64,000 bases of DNA. It comes from Nocardia albiluteola. Lineage in GTDB: Bacteria; Actinomycetota; Actinomycetes; Mycobacteriales; Mycobacteriaceae. Where the stretch lies: contig NZ_JAHKNI010000014.1 in NCBI RefSeq assembly GCF_018860155.1, positions 62,001-126,000 of the forward strand. Direction: 5' to 3'. Shown here in pieces: positions 41,632 through 51,044 of this stretch (position 1 is its first letter; each line of letters begins with the position of its first letter). A program made the position numbers and the translations under genes. The notes beneath the pieces were generated by a model, which was given only the letters and a program-made list of their open reading frames with translations, was not told the DNA's origin and searched no databases.

Positions 41632-41645
41632 TGCGGAACGCGGCG

Positions 41646-43235
41646 TCAGGCCGCTACTTCGACCTCGGGCTCACTGGGCTCGGTCACGTCGAAGAAGTAA
41701 TCGTCGGCCTGCGTGCTGTCGGTGCCGTCGGACACCTTGGCGGCCCGCACGATCAGCGTGACGACCACCGCCACAACGAGATTCACTACCAGCGCGAGCA
41801 GCCCCGGATAGACCGTGGCCTTGGTGACGAAGCCCAGGTGCGAGAGCGCATACGCCGAACCGCCGAAATGCTTCTGGTGCACAGCGGGATTCGGGGTCAC
41901 CCACAGCATCCACAGCGCCGCGACCAGGCCCGCGAGCACGCCGGCGACCAGCCCGACCCGATGGAACCAGCGGGTGAACAGGCCCAGCGCCACCGGCGGC
42001 AGCGTCTGCAGCACGATGGCGCCGCCGATGAGTTGCAGGTTGATCGAGAACTGCGGATTCAGGGCCAGGATCGCTACCAGTGCACCGAGTTTCACCACCA
42101 GCGAGGCCGCCTTGCTGACCTTGGCCTCCTCCGCCGGGGTGGCGTTGCGGCGGAAGTACTCCTTGTAGATGTTGCGGGTGAACAGGTTTGCCGCCGCGAT
42201 GGACATGATCGCCGCGGGCACCAGCGCGCCGATCCCGATCGCCGCGAATGCGATGCCGGTGAACCAGCTCGGGAACAGATGCTGGAACAGCTCCGGAACG
42301 ATGGTGCTGCTGTTGGCCTTTCCGTTCTCGACCAGTGGTTTGACGCCGGCCGCGATCGCGGCGTACCCCAGCATCGCCAGCAGGGCGAGCAGGAAGCTGT
42401 AGGCGGGCAGCGCGGACATGTTCCGCTTGATCACCCCGCGGTTCTTACTGGCCAGGGCGCCGGTGATGCTGTGCGGGTAGAGGAACAGCGCCAGGGCCGA
42501 GCCGAGAGCCAGTGTGGCGTACTGCAACTGGTCCGACCCGTGCAGGGTGATACCGCCCGTGTGCGCCTTGGTGAACTTCGCCTGCGAGACGTCGAAGATG
42601 TGCCCCCAGCCGCCGAGGCGAGTGGGCACGTAGATCACCGCGACGATGATCACCGCGTAGATCAGCAGATCCTTGACGAAGGCGATGAGCGCCGGCGCCC
42701 GCAGCCCGGACTGATACGTGTACGCGGCCAGGATCGCGAACGCCACGATCAGCGGCCAGTCGCCGTGCAGGCCGATCGAGGCCAGCACCGCCTGAATACC
42801 GGTGAGCTGCAACGCGATATACGGCATCGTCGCGACGATGCCGGCCAGCGCCACCACCAGCGCCAGGGTCGGGGATCCGAACCGGGCGCGCACGAAGTCG
42901 GCGGGGGTGACGAAGCCGTTCACGTGCGACACCGACCAGAGCCGGATCACCACCAGATACACCATCGGATACAGGATCACGGTGTAGGGCAGGGCATAGA
43001 AGCCGATCGCCCCCGCGCCGAATACCAGCGCGGGCACCGCGACGAAGGTGTAGGCGGTGTAGAGGTCGCCGCCGACCAGGAACCAGGTGACCCAGGTGCC
43101 GAAGCTGCGTCCGCCCAGACCCCATTCGTCGAGGTGGTCCATGGTGGCGGGGCGGCGCCAGCGCGCGGCCAGGAAGCCGACGACGGTCACCACGAGGAAC
43201 AGGATGACGAAGATGACCAGTTCGGTGACGTTCAC
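41646..43235 (-). CDS. sodium:solute symporter (monocarboxylate-type)
   Basis: 529-aa protein with about 13 membrane helices; the N-terminal region (DEWGLGGRSFGTWVTWFLVGGD) and the LVPAAIMSIAAANLFTRNI motif are typical of the SSS family, MctP-like branch that takes up pyruvate, lactate or other monocarboxylates. GTG start overlaps the DUF3311 stop, so the two are co-translated. The acidic C-terminal tail is cytoplasmic. Substrate is inferred from the DUF3311-SSS pairing. Confidence 0.92.
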   Translation of the reverse strand: MNVTELVIFVILFLVVTVVGFLAARWRRPATMDHLDEWGLGGRSFGTWVTWFLVGGDLYTAYTFVAVPALVFGAGAIGFYALPYTVILYPMVYLVVIRLWSVSHVNGFVTPADFVRARFGSPTLALVVALAGIVATMPYIALQLTGIQAVLASIGLHGDWPLIVAFAILAAYTYQSGLRAPALIAFVKDLLIYAVIIVAVIYVPTRLGGWGHIFDVSQAKFTKAHTGGITLHGSDQLQYATLALGSALALFLYPHSITGALASKNRGVIKRNMSALPAYSFLLALLAMLGYAAIAAGVKPLVENGKANSSTIVPELFQHLFPSWFTGIAFAAIGIGALVPAAIMSIAAANLFTRNIYKEYFRRNATPAEEAKVSKAASLVVKLGALVAILALNPQFSINLQLIGGAIVLQTLPPVALGLFTRWFHRVGLVAGVLAGLVAALWMLWVTPNPAVHQKHFGGSAYALSHLGFVTKATVYPGLLALVVNLVVAVVVTLIVRAAKVSDGTDSTQADDYFFDVTEPSEPEVEVAA

Positions 43236-43447
43236 TTGCCGCTCCGCTTCTTACCCACCCAGTACACGATCGTCGTGCTGGCCACGGACAGCAGGATGAA
43301 CAGCATCTGGAGCCAGTAGAACATCGGGAAGCCCGCGATCCGGGGCTTGTCGAAGTTGAACAGGAAGGTCAGCAGGGGCACGACGACCGGTACCAGGAGC
43401 AGCCAGTTCCATGGTGTTCGGTCGGAGCGGTCGGGTTGTGTGGCCAC
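43232..43447 (-). CDS. DUF3311 small membrane protein
   Basis: 71-aa protein with two membrane helices (WLLLVPVVVPLLTFLFNF and FYWLQMLFILLSVASTTIVYWV) typical of DUF3311, the small partner encoded directly before MctP-like symporters. GTG 43447 has AGGAG upstream, and the stop overlaps the symporter start. Probably an accessory subunit. Confidence 0.88.
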   Translation of the reverse strand: MATQPDRSDRTPWNWLLLVPVVVPLLTFLFNFDKPRIAGFPMFYWLQMLFILLSVASTTIVYWVGKKRSGK

Positions 43448-43834
43448 GGGGCTCCTTCAGCGATCAGATTCGGCGGCAACCTTACTGCGTTCACGCAGCG
43501 AGTGGTTTCGAATTCGGACATGATGGGCATAGGGGGCGCGGTCCGGCGTCACCGGGTGTCCGCAGGATCCGCTCCGGAGGCGCAGGTGACGTGCCCGAAA
43601 CGGTCAGCGGATGTGGCCGCGCAGCGGGCGTGGAGCGTGCCGCAGTCGGACGCGGCCGTCCCAGCGGATACCGGCGGCATCCGCTCGACGCCAGGTGTAT
43701 TCGTCGTCCATCGTGGGTAATCCTTTGCGCCCGGCAACCTACGGCGGAACACTACCGGGGAGCGGGGCGATGTGACAGCCGAGCGAGAGATGGCGGCCCG
43801 CAGCCGGTTCCCGCCCGGGTCCGCACACGACGAA
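43448..43834. other. gene-poor gap between DUF3311 and the DHA2 exporter
   Basis: 387 bp with no convincing gene of normal size. It must hold the promoter of the DUF3311-symporter pair (minus strand). The only coding candidate is a 35-codon frame on the minus strand at 43604-43711, listed separately. Confidence 0.5.
43604..43711 (-). CDS. possible 35-aa small protein
   Basis: ATG 43711 has AAGGA about ten bases upstream. The predicted product begins MDDEYTWRRADAAG and is Arg-rich with no membrane helix. It lies alone in a gap. Only the ribosome-binding site and acidic-to-basic pattern support it; it may be chance. Confidence 0.25.
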   Translation of the reverse strand: MDDEYTWRRADAAGIRWDGRVRLRHAPRPLRGHIR

Positions 43835-43868
43835 GGCGGCGGGCGCATCGTGTGATGCACCCGCCGCC
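43835..43868 (-). terminator. terminator after the DHA2 exporter
   Basis: Long hairpin: GGCGGCGGG with CCCGCCGCC, one mismatch, then GCATC/GATGC around GTGT. It lies 16 bp downstream of the minus-strand stop at 43885. Confidence 0.75.
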
Positions 43869-43884
43869 CGGCCGGTCGCGTCGC

Positions 43885-45408
43885 TCAGTAGGTGCGGACC
43901 AGTTCCTCCTCCTGCGCCGAGTCCTCCTGCGCCGCAACAGGGCCGGTGCCGCGCATCAGGAAGAAGGCGACGACCGCCGCGGCCAGCGAGCACACCGCGC
44001 CGACACCGAAGGTGACGTGCATGGCCGTGACGAAGGCGTCCCGCGCCAGGCCGAACACGTTGGCGTTGCCCACGGCGCCCGCGATCGACTGGCGGGCGGC
44101 GGCGGGAGCCGAGTGCGGCATCGCGCCGGTGTAGGCGCCGGCCAGGACCGCGCCCAGCACGGCCACGCCCAGCGCGCCGCCGGTCTGCTGGATGGTGTCG
44201 TTCAGCGCGGAACCGACACCGGCGTGCTCAGCGGGCACCGCGCTCATCAGCGCACCCACCGCGGCGGGCATGGCCAGCCCGGCACCGGCGCCGATCAGCG
44301 CCATGGCCAGTGCGGGGAGCCAGAAGCCGGAGCCCGCCGACAGCACGGCCAGCACCGCGAAGCCCACCGCGACGACCGCCAGCCCGATCACCGCCATCGC
44401 CCGGGCGCCGAACTTGTTCACCAGTGCCGCGCCGGCGCCGTTGCAGACCAGCGCCGCGATCGCCAGCGGGGTGAAGGCCAGGGCGGTGCGCATCGGGGTG
44501 TAGCCGAGCACGAACTGCAGGTACTGCGTCAGCACCAGGGCCAGACCGGCATTGGCGAACGAGGCCAGCACCAGGGAGAAGCTGGATCCGGTGAAGGTGC
44601 GGTTGCGGAACAGGTGCAGCGGAATCATCGGCACGTCGGTGGTGAGCTCGCGAACCGCGAAGGCACCCAACGCGATCACGGCCACGGCCGCCGCGCTCAG
44701 GGTCTGCGCACCGGTCCAGCCGTACTGCGGCACCCCGATAATCGTCCACACCAGCGCGGTCACGCCCACTATCGAGGTCACCATGCCGGGCACGTCCAGC
44801 GGCCGGGCCGGGCCCTTGGACTCGGGCATGAACACCAGTGCCGCCACGATCGCGACCACGGCGATCGGCACGTTCAGCACGAAGACCGCGCCCCACCAGA
44901 AGTGCGCCAGCAGCACGCCGCCCAGCGCGGGACCGCCCACCATGCCGAGCACGGACACCGCGGTCCAGGCGGAGATCGCCTTCGGACGCTCCTGCTCGTC
45001 GAACACCGTGATCAGGATGGACAACGTACTGGGCAGGATCAGCACCCCACCCACGGCCATCGCGGCCCGGCTCGCGATGAGCAGATCCGGGCTGCTCGCG
45101 TACGCGGCCAGCAGTGAGGCCGCACCGAACAGGACCAGGCCGATGATCATCACCAGCCGGCGGCCGAACCGGTCGGAAAGGCTGCCCGAGGTGAGCAGCA
45201 GGCCCGCGAACACCAGCAGGTAGGCGTCGATGACCCACTGAATCTGCTGCGCACCGGCGTGCAGGCTGGTCGAGATTTGCGGGATCGCCACGGTCAGCAC
45301 CATGTTGTCGATCACCAGCACCAGGGAGCTGAGGCACAGCACCGCCAGGACCAGCCAGCGGCGCGGATTGCGGGTGACCGCCGCGGCGGTCGAGTCGAGC
45401 GTTTGCAT
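43885..45408 (-). CDS. DHA2-type MFS drug exporter (EmrB/QacA-like)
   Basis: 507-aa protein with about 14 hydrophobic helices, an LVIDNMVLTVAIPQI start and motif A GSLSDRFGRR, typical of the DHA2 proton-drug antiporters. ATG 45408 has AAGGAG upstream; the open frame runs further back only through the operator region. It is divergent from a TetR gene with five operator repeats in between, the layout of inducible multidrug resistance pairs. Confidence 0.93.
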   Translation of the reverse strand: MQTLDSTAAAVTRNPRRWLVLAVLCLSSLVLVIDNMVLTVAIPQISTSLHAGAQQIQWVIDAYLLVFAGLLLTSGSLSDRFGRRLVMIIGLVLFGAASLLAAYASSPDLLIASRAAMAVGGVLILPSTLSILITVFDEQERPKAISAWTAVSVLGMVGGPALGGVLLAHFWWGAVFVLNVPIAVVAIVAALVFMPESKGPARPLDVPGMVTSIVGVTALVWTIIGVPQYGWTGAQTLSAAAVAVIALGAFAVRELTTDVPMIPLHLFRNRTFTGSSFSLVLASFANAGLALVLTQYLQFVLGYTPMRTALAFTPLAIAALVCNGAGAALVNKFGARAMAVIGLAVVAVGFAVLAVLSAGSGFWLPALAMALIGAGAGLAMPAAVGALMSAVPAEHAGVGSALNDTIQQTGGALGVAVLGAVLAGAYTGAMPHSAPAAARQSIAGAVGNANVFGLARDAFVTAMHVTFGVGAVCSLAAAVVAFFLMRGTGPVAAQEDSAQEEELVRTY

Positions 45409-45432
45409 CGGGGGACTCCTTCGAGAAGCGTT

Positions 45433-45522
45433 CCGCACACTGTGCGGCATGACGCACACTGTACGGCCAACCGCACACTGTACGCAAGAGGTACACCGTT
45501 CGGGTCTACGCACAGTGTTCGG
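45433..45522. promoter_or_regulatory. five tandem TetR operator sites
   Basis: Palindromic 15-bp sites at 45433 (CCGCACA-C-TGTGCGG, perfect), 45452, 45471, 45489 (degenerate) and 45508, with 18-19-bp start-to-start spacing. Consensus CCGCACACTGTACGG. They cover nearly the whole exporter/TetR divergent region. Confidence 0.85.
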
Positions 45523-45563
45523 ATCGGGCGTATGCTCGGTCCGGACAAGGGAAGGAGGCCACC

Positions 45564-46292
45564 GTGGCCGCAGTGAAGCCCCGCGCGATCCCATCGGTCT
45601 GGGCCCGCCCGGAACGCGGGCGCCGCGATCTACCCGCACTGAGTCGCGACCAGATCGTCGCCGAGGCGGTCGCGCTGCTCGATGCCGACGGATTCGAGGC
45701 GCTGAGCATGCGCAAGCTCGGCGCCCGGCTCGGCGCCGGCGCCACCTCGCTCTACACCCACGTCGCCAACAAGGAGGAGCTGCTCGAGCTTGTCGTGGAC
45801 CAGGTGCTCGGCGAAATCGAGCTGCCCGCACCGGATCCCGTCCGGTGGCGCGCGGCCGCGACCGAACTCCTCGGCAACGTGCGCGCGACGATCCTGCGGC
45901 ATCCGTGGATCAGCACCGTGCTGTCCACCGCCGGGCTGGTCTACCTGGGCCCCAACGTGATGCGCCTGTCCGAGGCGATCCTGGCCATCCTGGAGACCGC
46001 GGGCTTCTCCGAGACCGACGCCGACCTGGCCACCAACGCGATGGTCTCCTACGTCGTCGGCGCCAGTACCACCGAGGCCGCCATGCTGACCACCGTCGCC
46101 CGCTCGGGCATGGGCGAACAGCAGTGGCTGGACCAGCTGATACGCGCGGGTGAATCCGCCTCGACCCCCTACCCCCGAATGCACAAGCGCTACACCGCAT
46201 TCCGCAACGCCGACGCCGCCACCGCCCGCTCCAGCGCTTTCGAAACCCAGCTGGAACTGATCCTGGACGGACTGGAGCAACGCGCCCACTGA
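45564..46292 (+). CDS. TetR family regulator (TetR_C type)
   Basis: 242-aa protein: helix-turn-helix (FEALSMRKLGARLGAGATSLYTHV then KEELLELV) and a C-terminal domain of the tetracycline-repressor type. GTG 45564 has AAGGAGG seven bases upstream. It is divergent from the DHA2 exporter and most likely represses it through the five iterated operators. The inducer is probably a drug-like substrate of the pump. Confidence 0.93.
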   Translation: MAAVKPRAIPSVWARPERGRRDLPALSRDQIVAEAVALLDADGFEALSMRKLGARLGAGATSLYTHVANKEELLELVVDQVLGEIELPAPDPVRWRAAATELLGNVRATILRHPWISTVLSTAGLVYLGPNVMRLSEAILAILETAGFSETDADLATNAMVSYVVGASTTEAAMLTTVARSGMGEQQWLDQLIRAGESASTPYPRMHKRYTAFRNADAATARSSAFETQLELILDGLEQRAH

Positions 46293-46349
46293 CCACCGCA
46301 GCCCGTGGCTGCACCATCGAGACTTCCACTCGGCAACCCACCCGAGTGC

Positions 46350-46382
46350 ACTAAAGTATATTTAACTAAACCGTACTTTAGT
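46350..46382. promoter_or_regulatory. AT-rich inverted repeat upstream of the ATPase gene
   Basis: ACTAAAGTA (46350-46358) and TACTTTAGT (46374-46382) form perfect 9-bp arms 15 bp apart; a nested pair AACTAAA/TTTAGTT is also present. The stretch is strikingly AT-rich for this genome and contains TATATT, a possible -10. Operator or promoter of the following gene. Confidence 0.55.
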
Positions 46383-46407
46383 TGCTGACGCACACACAGG
46401 AGGTCCC

Positions 46408-47868
46408 GTGACACCGAAGCCGGAACACCTGTTCGATCGGACGACTGAATGGGACGGATTGACCAGGTTCGCGAGTCGCCAGTACCCAGGCGCAGCATTG
46501 GGTGTGGTCAGTGGTCGCCGACGACAGGGCAAGAGCTTCTTGCTCGAAGCGCTCACGCTGGCGAGCGGCGGGATCTACTTCCCCGCGCTCGAGGCAACCG
46601 AAGCAATCTCGCTACGGCAGTTCGCCACAGTGCTTCTCCAGAACGGAATAGCCGTCCCACGACCGTTCCATGATTGGGGCGACGCCATCGCACACCTGTT
46701 CACCGAGATCCGTGACCAGCCGAGAACCGTCGTCATCGATGAATTTCCGTTCCTCGTACGTTCCACCCCGTCGTTGCCGTCGATAATCCAGCGAGAATTG
46801 GGTCCCGGAGGTTCGGGCCGGACGAGCCAAGTGCGATTGATCCTCTGCGGATCCGCCATGTCGGTCATGGGAAGACTGCTCTCCGGCCAAGCACCACTGC
46901 GCGGGCGGGCGAGTATGGAGTTGCTGGTGAGGCCGTTCGGCTATCGGGCCGCAGCAACCTTCTGGGAGGTCGATGACCCCACTCTTGCGGTCTTGCTTCA
47001 CTCCGTGGTCGGCGGCACTCCTGCCTACCGGCGCGAGTTCGTCGCGTACGACGTACCCGACGGGTTGGCCGATTTCGATTCCTGGGTGACTCGCACAGTC
47101 CTGAATCCTCAAAGTCCACTGTTCAGGGAGGCTCGCTATCTACTCTCCGAGGAGACTGACATCCGCGATCCGAGTCTCTACCATTCGGTGCTCTCCGCAG
47201 TCGCGCAAGGGAACGCGACCAACGGCGGAATTGCGAGTTTCGTCGGCCGCAAGTCATCGGAGATAGCGCATCCGCTCAATGTTCTGGAAGATTGCGCCTT
47301 GCTGGCCAAAGAGCCCGACGCATTCCGCGCCGGGAAGAGCACCTATCGGATCATCGAGCCACTGGTCACCTTCTACCAAGCGATCATGTGGCCCGACTTC
47401 GCTCGGCTCGAAACCGGCCAAGAATCTGCGGCAATCTGGTCGGCGCGACGCCCTACGTTCGACAAGCAGGTGGTAGGACCGCATTTCGAAGCGCTCTGCC
47501 GGGAGTTCGCGCTGTCACTCGACGCCAGGCAACTCTTCGGCGAGCCGCCCGGCGAAGTACGCTCGGGCGTGATCAACGACCCCGCATCGAAGTCACAGAT
47601 CGAGATCGATGTCGTCGTTTTCGGACCGCAAAGCACCAATGAGCCACGTCGGATACTCTCACTCGGCGAGGTGAAATGGGGCGAAAGAATGGGCCACGGC
47701 CACATCGATCGCCTCGCGCGGGCCCGAAGCCTGCTCGCGGCCAAGGGCTTCGATGTCCGTGACACCGTTCTCACCTGCTACTCCGGCACAGGTTTCACCG
47801 ACGAACTTCGCGCCGACAACCGTCGCGACATCGCCCTTGTCGGTCTCGACCAAATCTATCGACGTTGA
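46408..47868 (+). CDS. DUF234-type ATPase with C-terminal nuclease-like domain
   Basis: 486-aa protein. P-loop SGRRRQGKSFLL (~residues 35-46), Walker B VVIDEFPFLV, sensor-like LILCGSAMSVM, then a winged-helix part and a C-terminal DUF234-like domain with IEIDVVVFG and LGEVKWGERM, a D...ExK arrangement of PD-(D/E)XK nucleases. This is the archaeal-ATPase (arCOG/DUF234) family, often found alone on mobile or defence-rich DNA. GTG 46408 has AGGAGG upstream. Lower GC and more A/T-ending codons than neighbours point to horizontal transfer. Function unknown. Confidence 0.85.
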   Translation: MTPKPEHLFDRTTEWDGLTRFASRQYPGAALGVVSGRRRQGKSFLLEALTLASGGIYFPALEATEAISLRQFATVLLQNGIAVPRPFHDWGDAIAHLFTEIRDQPRTVVIDEFPFLVRSTPSLPSIIQRELGPGGSGRTSQVRLILCGSAMSVMGRLLSGQAPLRGRASMELLVRPFGYRAAATFWEVDDPTLAVLLHSVVGGTPAYRREFVAYDVPDGLADFDSWVTRTVLNPQSPLFREARYLLSEETDIRDPSLYHSVLSAVAQGNATNGGIASFVGRKSSEIAHPLNVLEDCALLAKEPDAFRAGKSTYRIIEPLVTFYQAIMWPDFARLETGQESAAIWSARRPTFDKQVVGPHFEALCREFALSLDARQLFGEPPGEVRSGVINDPASKSQIEIDVVVFGPQSTNEPRRILSLGEVKWGERMGHGHIDRLARARSLLAAKGFDVRDTVLTCYSGTGFTDELRADNRRDIALVGLDQIYRR

Positions 47869-48090
47869 CCACCCGAGCGCCGCATGCCATCCGGGCCGTC
47901 ACGGTCGAGGACGTGCGCATCGAAGGTAAACCCGGTTCCTGCCCGGCCGAGGAGACCGGGGCAGTTCAAGGACTATCCGGGGGCGGTGGTGCGGCCGGGA
48001 CAATCACCGTCCCGGAGCCGGGTACCGATGGACGTTCAACCAGGATGGCAAACAGAGGAACTGGCGCGCATCCTCCGGGGCCATGCACAG

Positions 48091-50040
48091 CTATCGCCGC
48101 TCGAGGCATCGGTCGAGCGTCACCAGGATGTCGTCGACGGGGCCGAAGGTGAGGATGGCCGTTGTGGCGCCGGCGATTTCGCCGCGTAGCGGAGTGAGGG
48201 CGTCGTATGCGTGGGTGGCGAGCGAATCGTCCTCCAGCGCGATCGCCGTGTGCGCGTTGATCGCCCAGAGCGAGTCGTACAGGTGGTCGGCGGGAGGCAT
48301 GGGCAGGGCGGCCACGGCGCGGCGGGCCGCGGGGAGGTCGCCGCGGGCCAGGTCCAGCAGGGGTTGTGCCCAAGGGCGGTAGGGGCCCCAGTCCAGGCCG
48401 GGATCCGTTGGTGCGGAACACTTGTGACGGATGCTGATCGACAGCAGGGCGAGCGGGATCATGCCGGCCTCGAGTCCGGGCATGCCCGCGCCGGTGAGAT
48501 CGGCGGCCAGGGCGTAATAGGCGTGAGCCTCCTCGGCGGGGTCGTTCGACCGCTGCGCCAGGCACATGACACGGAATGCGGCGGTGAGCACATGCACCGC
48601 CGGGCTCTCATGGGCGAGCGCCAGCCGCTCGGCGGCCACCGCGTGCCGTTCGGCCGTCGCGGTGTCGCCCCGGGTCGCGCACACCTGCAGGCCGATCAGG
48701 TGGCCGAGGATCTCGAACGCCGGGATATCGTGCCGCACAGCGAGATCGATGAGCTCGCGGGCGATGGCGTCACGTTCGCCGGTGCCGCCCGGACGTTGGA
48801 ACGATTGCACGAAGCGGGCGTTGAGCGCGAGTACCAGCACGGCGGGATCGTGCAGATCCCGGGCCAGGCGCTCGGCCTCGATCACCGCCTCGGCGGCCCA
48901 GCGGTCCCGGGTGCCCCGGTGCTCGAGCCCGATGGTCGCCAGCAGGCGCGCGCGCAGCGTCGGCGAGACACCGGGCCCCAGTCGCTGCAGGGTGCGGCGG
49001 ACGGTCGAGACCAGGGCTCCGGATCGGCCGGGGTCGTCGGGGCGCGTCCAGATGGTCGGGACGTCGTACGCCGCGATCACTCGGGCGGTGAGCTCCGGGT
49101 CTCCGGCCCGCTCCGCCTCCGTCACCGCCGCGACGCGTTGCCGCTGGGCGAGCACCAGATTGGTGCCGCCGGTGAGGGCGGCGGCACCGGCGACGGTGCT
49201 CATCGAACGCAACCGGGTGTAGGTCCCGGTCGCCTCCGTGCGCATGAGCAGGCGCAGCCGGTCCTCGTCTCGGGGCGCGGGCGTGAGATGCGCCGCGTGC
49301 CCGAGGATGTCACGTTCGAGATGATCGAGCCCCTCCGCCGACTCCAGTCCGAATCGATCCCGCAGCGCGGCCCGTGCACCACGCAGCGAGTCCACCGCGT
49401 CGACCTGACGACCGGCCTGGTAGAGGGCATGAGAGAGCAGGACCCACGCGTGCTCTCGCCACGGGTGCGCGGCCGCGTACGCCTCCAACTCGGCAATGAG
49501 TGTCGCGCCGCCACCGAGGTCGAGCACCGCGCGGGCGCGCAGTTCGACGGCTCGACCGTGGAGTTCGCTCAGGCGGGCGCGCTCGGCCGTGACCCAGCGC
49601 GCGGCGTCGAGGTCCGCGTACGGCTCGCCCCGCCACCGGGCAAGCGCATCGCCCAGCCTCTCGGCGACCTCCCCACTGGGCGAATTGCGCAGTGCCGCAA
49701 GAGTATCCTCGAAACGGCAGACGTCGATGCCGGCCCGCGGAATCCGCAGGGCGTATCCGGTTCCGACGGTCTCGATGACCTGCGACCGCGCTCGCGGCCG
49801 CCGATCGGGTTCGAGGGCGCGGCGCAACTCGGCGACGAAGGTGCGGACCGCGCCCGGCGCCGCACGCGGAGGGGCACTCCCCCAGAGGTCGTCGACCAGC
49901 ACCTCCAGCGGGACGGCCCGTCCGCCCGCCGCGACAAGCCGCCCCAGCAACTCGCGGCGACGCCGGCTGCCCACCGCCACTGGGCGACCCTCGGCGTCCG
50001 TGACCTCGATCGGCCCGAGCACCTTGACGAGGATCTCCAT
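48091..50040 (-). CDS. SARP/AfsR-type regulator with BTAD and TPR-rich C-terminus
   Basis: 649-aa protein: OmpR-like winged helix (residues ~1-95), bacterial transcriptional activation domain (~95-245, W-x-GEPYADLDAARWVTAERARLSEL), then a ~400-residue helical TPR-like region. There is no NB-ARC ATPase, so it is an intermediate-length SARP. Such proteins activate secondary metabolite or stress genes. ATG 50040. It is divergent from the haloacetate-dehalogenase-like gene, a possible target. No biosynthetic cluster is nearby. Confidence 0.9.
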   Translation of the reverse strand: MEILVKVLGPIEVTDAEGRPVAVGSRRRRELLGRLVAAGGRAVPLEVLVDDLWGSAPPRAAPGAVRTFVAELRRALEPDRRPRARSQVIETVGTGYALRIPRAGIDVCRFEDTLAALRNSPSGEVAERLGDALARWRGEPYADLDAARWVTAERARLSELHGRAVELRARAVLDLGGGATLIAELEAYAAAHPWREHAWVLLSHALYQAGRQVDAVDSLRGARAALRDRFGLESAEGLDHLERDILGHAAHLTPAPRDEDRLRLLMRTEATGTYTRLRSMSTVAGAAALTGGTNLVLAQRQRVAAVTEAERAGDPELTARVIAAYDVPTIWTRPDDPGRSGALVSTVRRTLQRLGPGVSPTLRARLLATIGLEHRGTRDRWAAEAVIEAERLARDLHDPAVLVLALNARFVQSFQRPGGTGERDAIARELIDLAVRHDIPAFEILGHLIGLQVCATRGDTATAERHAVAAERLALAHESPAVHVLTAAFRVMCLAQRSNDPAEEAHAYYALAADLTGAGMPGLEAGMIPLALLSISIRHKCSAPTDPGLDWGPYRPWAQPLLDLARGDLPAARRAVAALPMPPADHLYDSLWAINAHTAIALEDDSLATHAYDALTPLRGEIAGATTAILTFGPVDDILVTLDRCLERR

Positions 50041-50147
50041 ATCCGCATTGTCGTAGGCCGCGGGCCGCCATCGCTAATCCGTTGCTGATCCGGCTCACCG
50101 AACCTCTTCCGGACGGATAGCCGCGCGTTCGGAAGAAGGAGACAACG

Positions 50148-51026
50148 GTGAGCATCACCATCCCGGGGTTCGAAACCAGCTCTATCGGCGTGGCCGACGG
50201 CGTCGCACTGCACACGGCGATCGGCGGGGACGGACCGGCCCTCGTGCTGCTGCACGGATTCCCCCAGACCCACCTGATGTGGCGGCACGTCGCTCCCCTC
50301 CTCGCCGAGCGCCACACCGTGATCTGCCCCGACCTGCGCGGCTACGGCGCCAGCAGCAAGCCGGGCGCGACCACCCCGGACACCTACTCCAAGCGAACCA
50401 TGGCCGCGGACATCGTCGCGCTGGCCGATGCGCTCGGATTCGACCGGTTCGCGCTGGTCGGGCACGACCGCGGCGCACACGTCGCTTTCCGGGCGGGCCT
50501 GGATCACCCCGACCGGATCAGCCACCTGGGCATCCTGGACATCGTCCCGACCCTGGACACCTGGAACGTCCTGCACGGCGTCGATGCCGCGGTCGCCTTC
50601 CATCTGTACCTGATGGCCCAGCCGCCCGGCCTGCCCGAGCAGATGATCGCGCACAGCGCCGACGCGTTCTTCGGCCACTTCCTCGACGCCTGGTCCGCGA
50701 CCCCCGACGCGATCCCCGCCGACGTGCGCGCCGAGTACCTGCGCGCCTGCCGCACTGCGGTGCCCTCGATCGTCGCGGACTATCGGGCCACCGCGACGAT
50801 CGACATCGAGCACGACCGGGCCGACCTGGACGCCGGCACCCGGCTCACGATGCCGGTGACGGTCGTGCAGCAGGATTGGGGCAGCGCGCTGGGGTTCGAC
50901 GCCACCGCGATCTGGCGGCCGTGGACCACCGACCTGCGGCACTTCACCACCCGCGCAGGCCATTTCATGGCCGAGGAGGCGCCGGCGGACATCGCGGGGC
51001 TGATCCGGGAGCTGACGACACGGTGA
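50148..51026 (+). CDS. alpha/beta hydrolase, haloacetate dehalogenase-like
   Basis: 292-aa protein with HGFPQ oxyanion motif (~36-40), nucleophile D107 in GHDRGAH, acid D131 in LDIVPT and H272 in AGHFMAEE. The D-R-G pattern and LRGYG-x-S segment match fluoroacetate/haloacetate dehalogenases and related epoxide hydrolases. GTG 50148 has AAGGAGA upstream. Followed 18 bp later by the DUF885 gene and probably co-transcribed. The real substrate may be an ester or epoxide instead. Confidence 0.85.
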   Translation: MSITIPGFETSSIGVADGVALHTAIGGDGPALVLLHGFPQTHLMWRHVAPLLAERHTVICPDLRGYGASSKPGATTPDTYSKRTMAADIVALADALGFDRFALVGHDRGAHVAFRAGLDHPDRISHLGILDIVPTLDTWNVLHGVDAAVAFHLYLMAQPPGLPEQMIAHSADAFFGHFLDAWSATPDAIPADVRAEYLRACRTAVPSIVADYRATATIDIEHDRADLDAGTRLTMPVTVVQQDWGSALGFDATAIWRPWTTDLRHFTTRAGHFMAEEAPADIAGLIRELTTR

Positions 51027-51044
51027 CGATGCGATGATGATGCG

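Noticed and set aside
47869..48090. Gene after the DUF234 ATPase
   Set aside because: Frames are short, lack ribosome-binding sites and resemble no family; possibly decayed DNA linked to the acquired ATPase gene.
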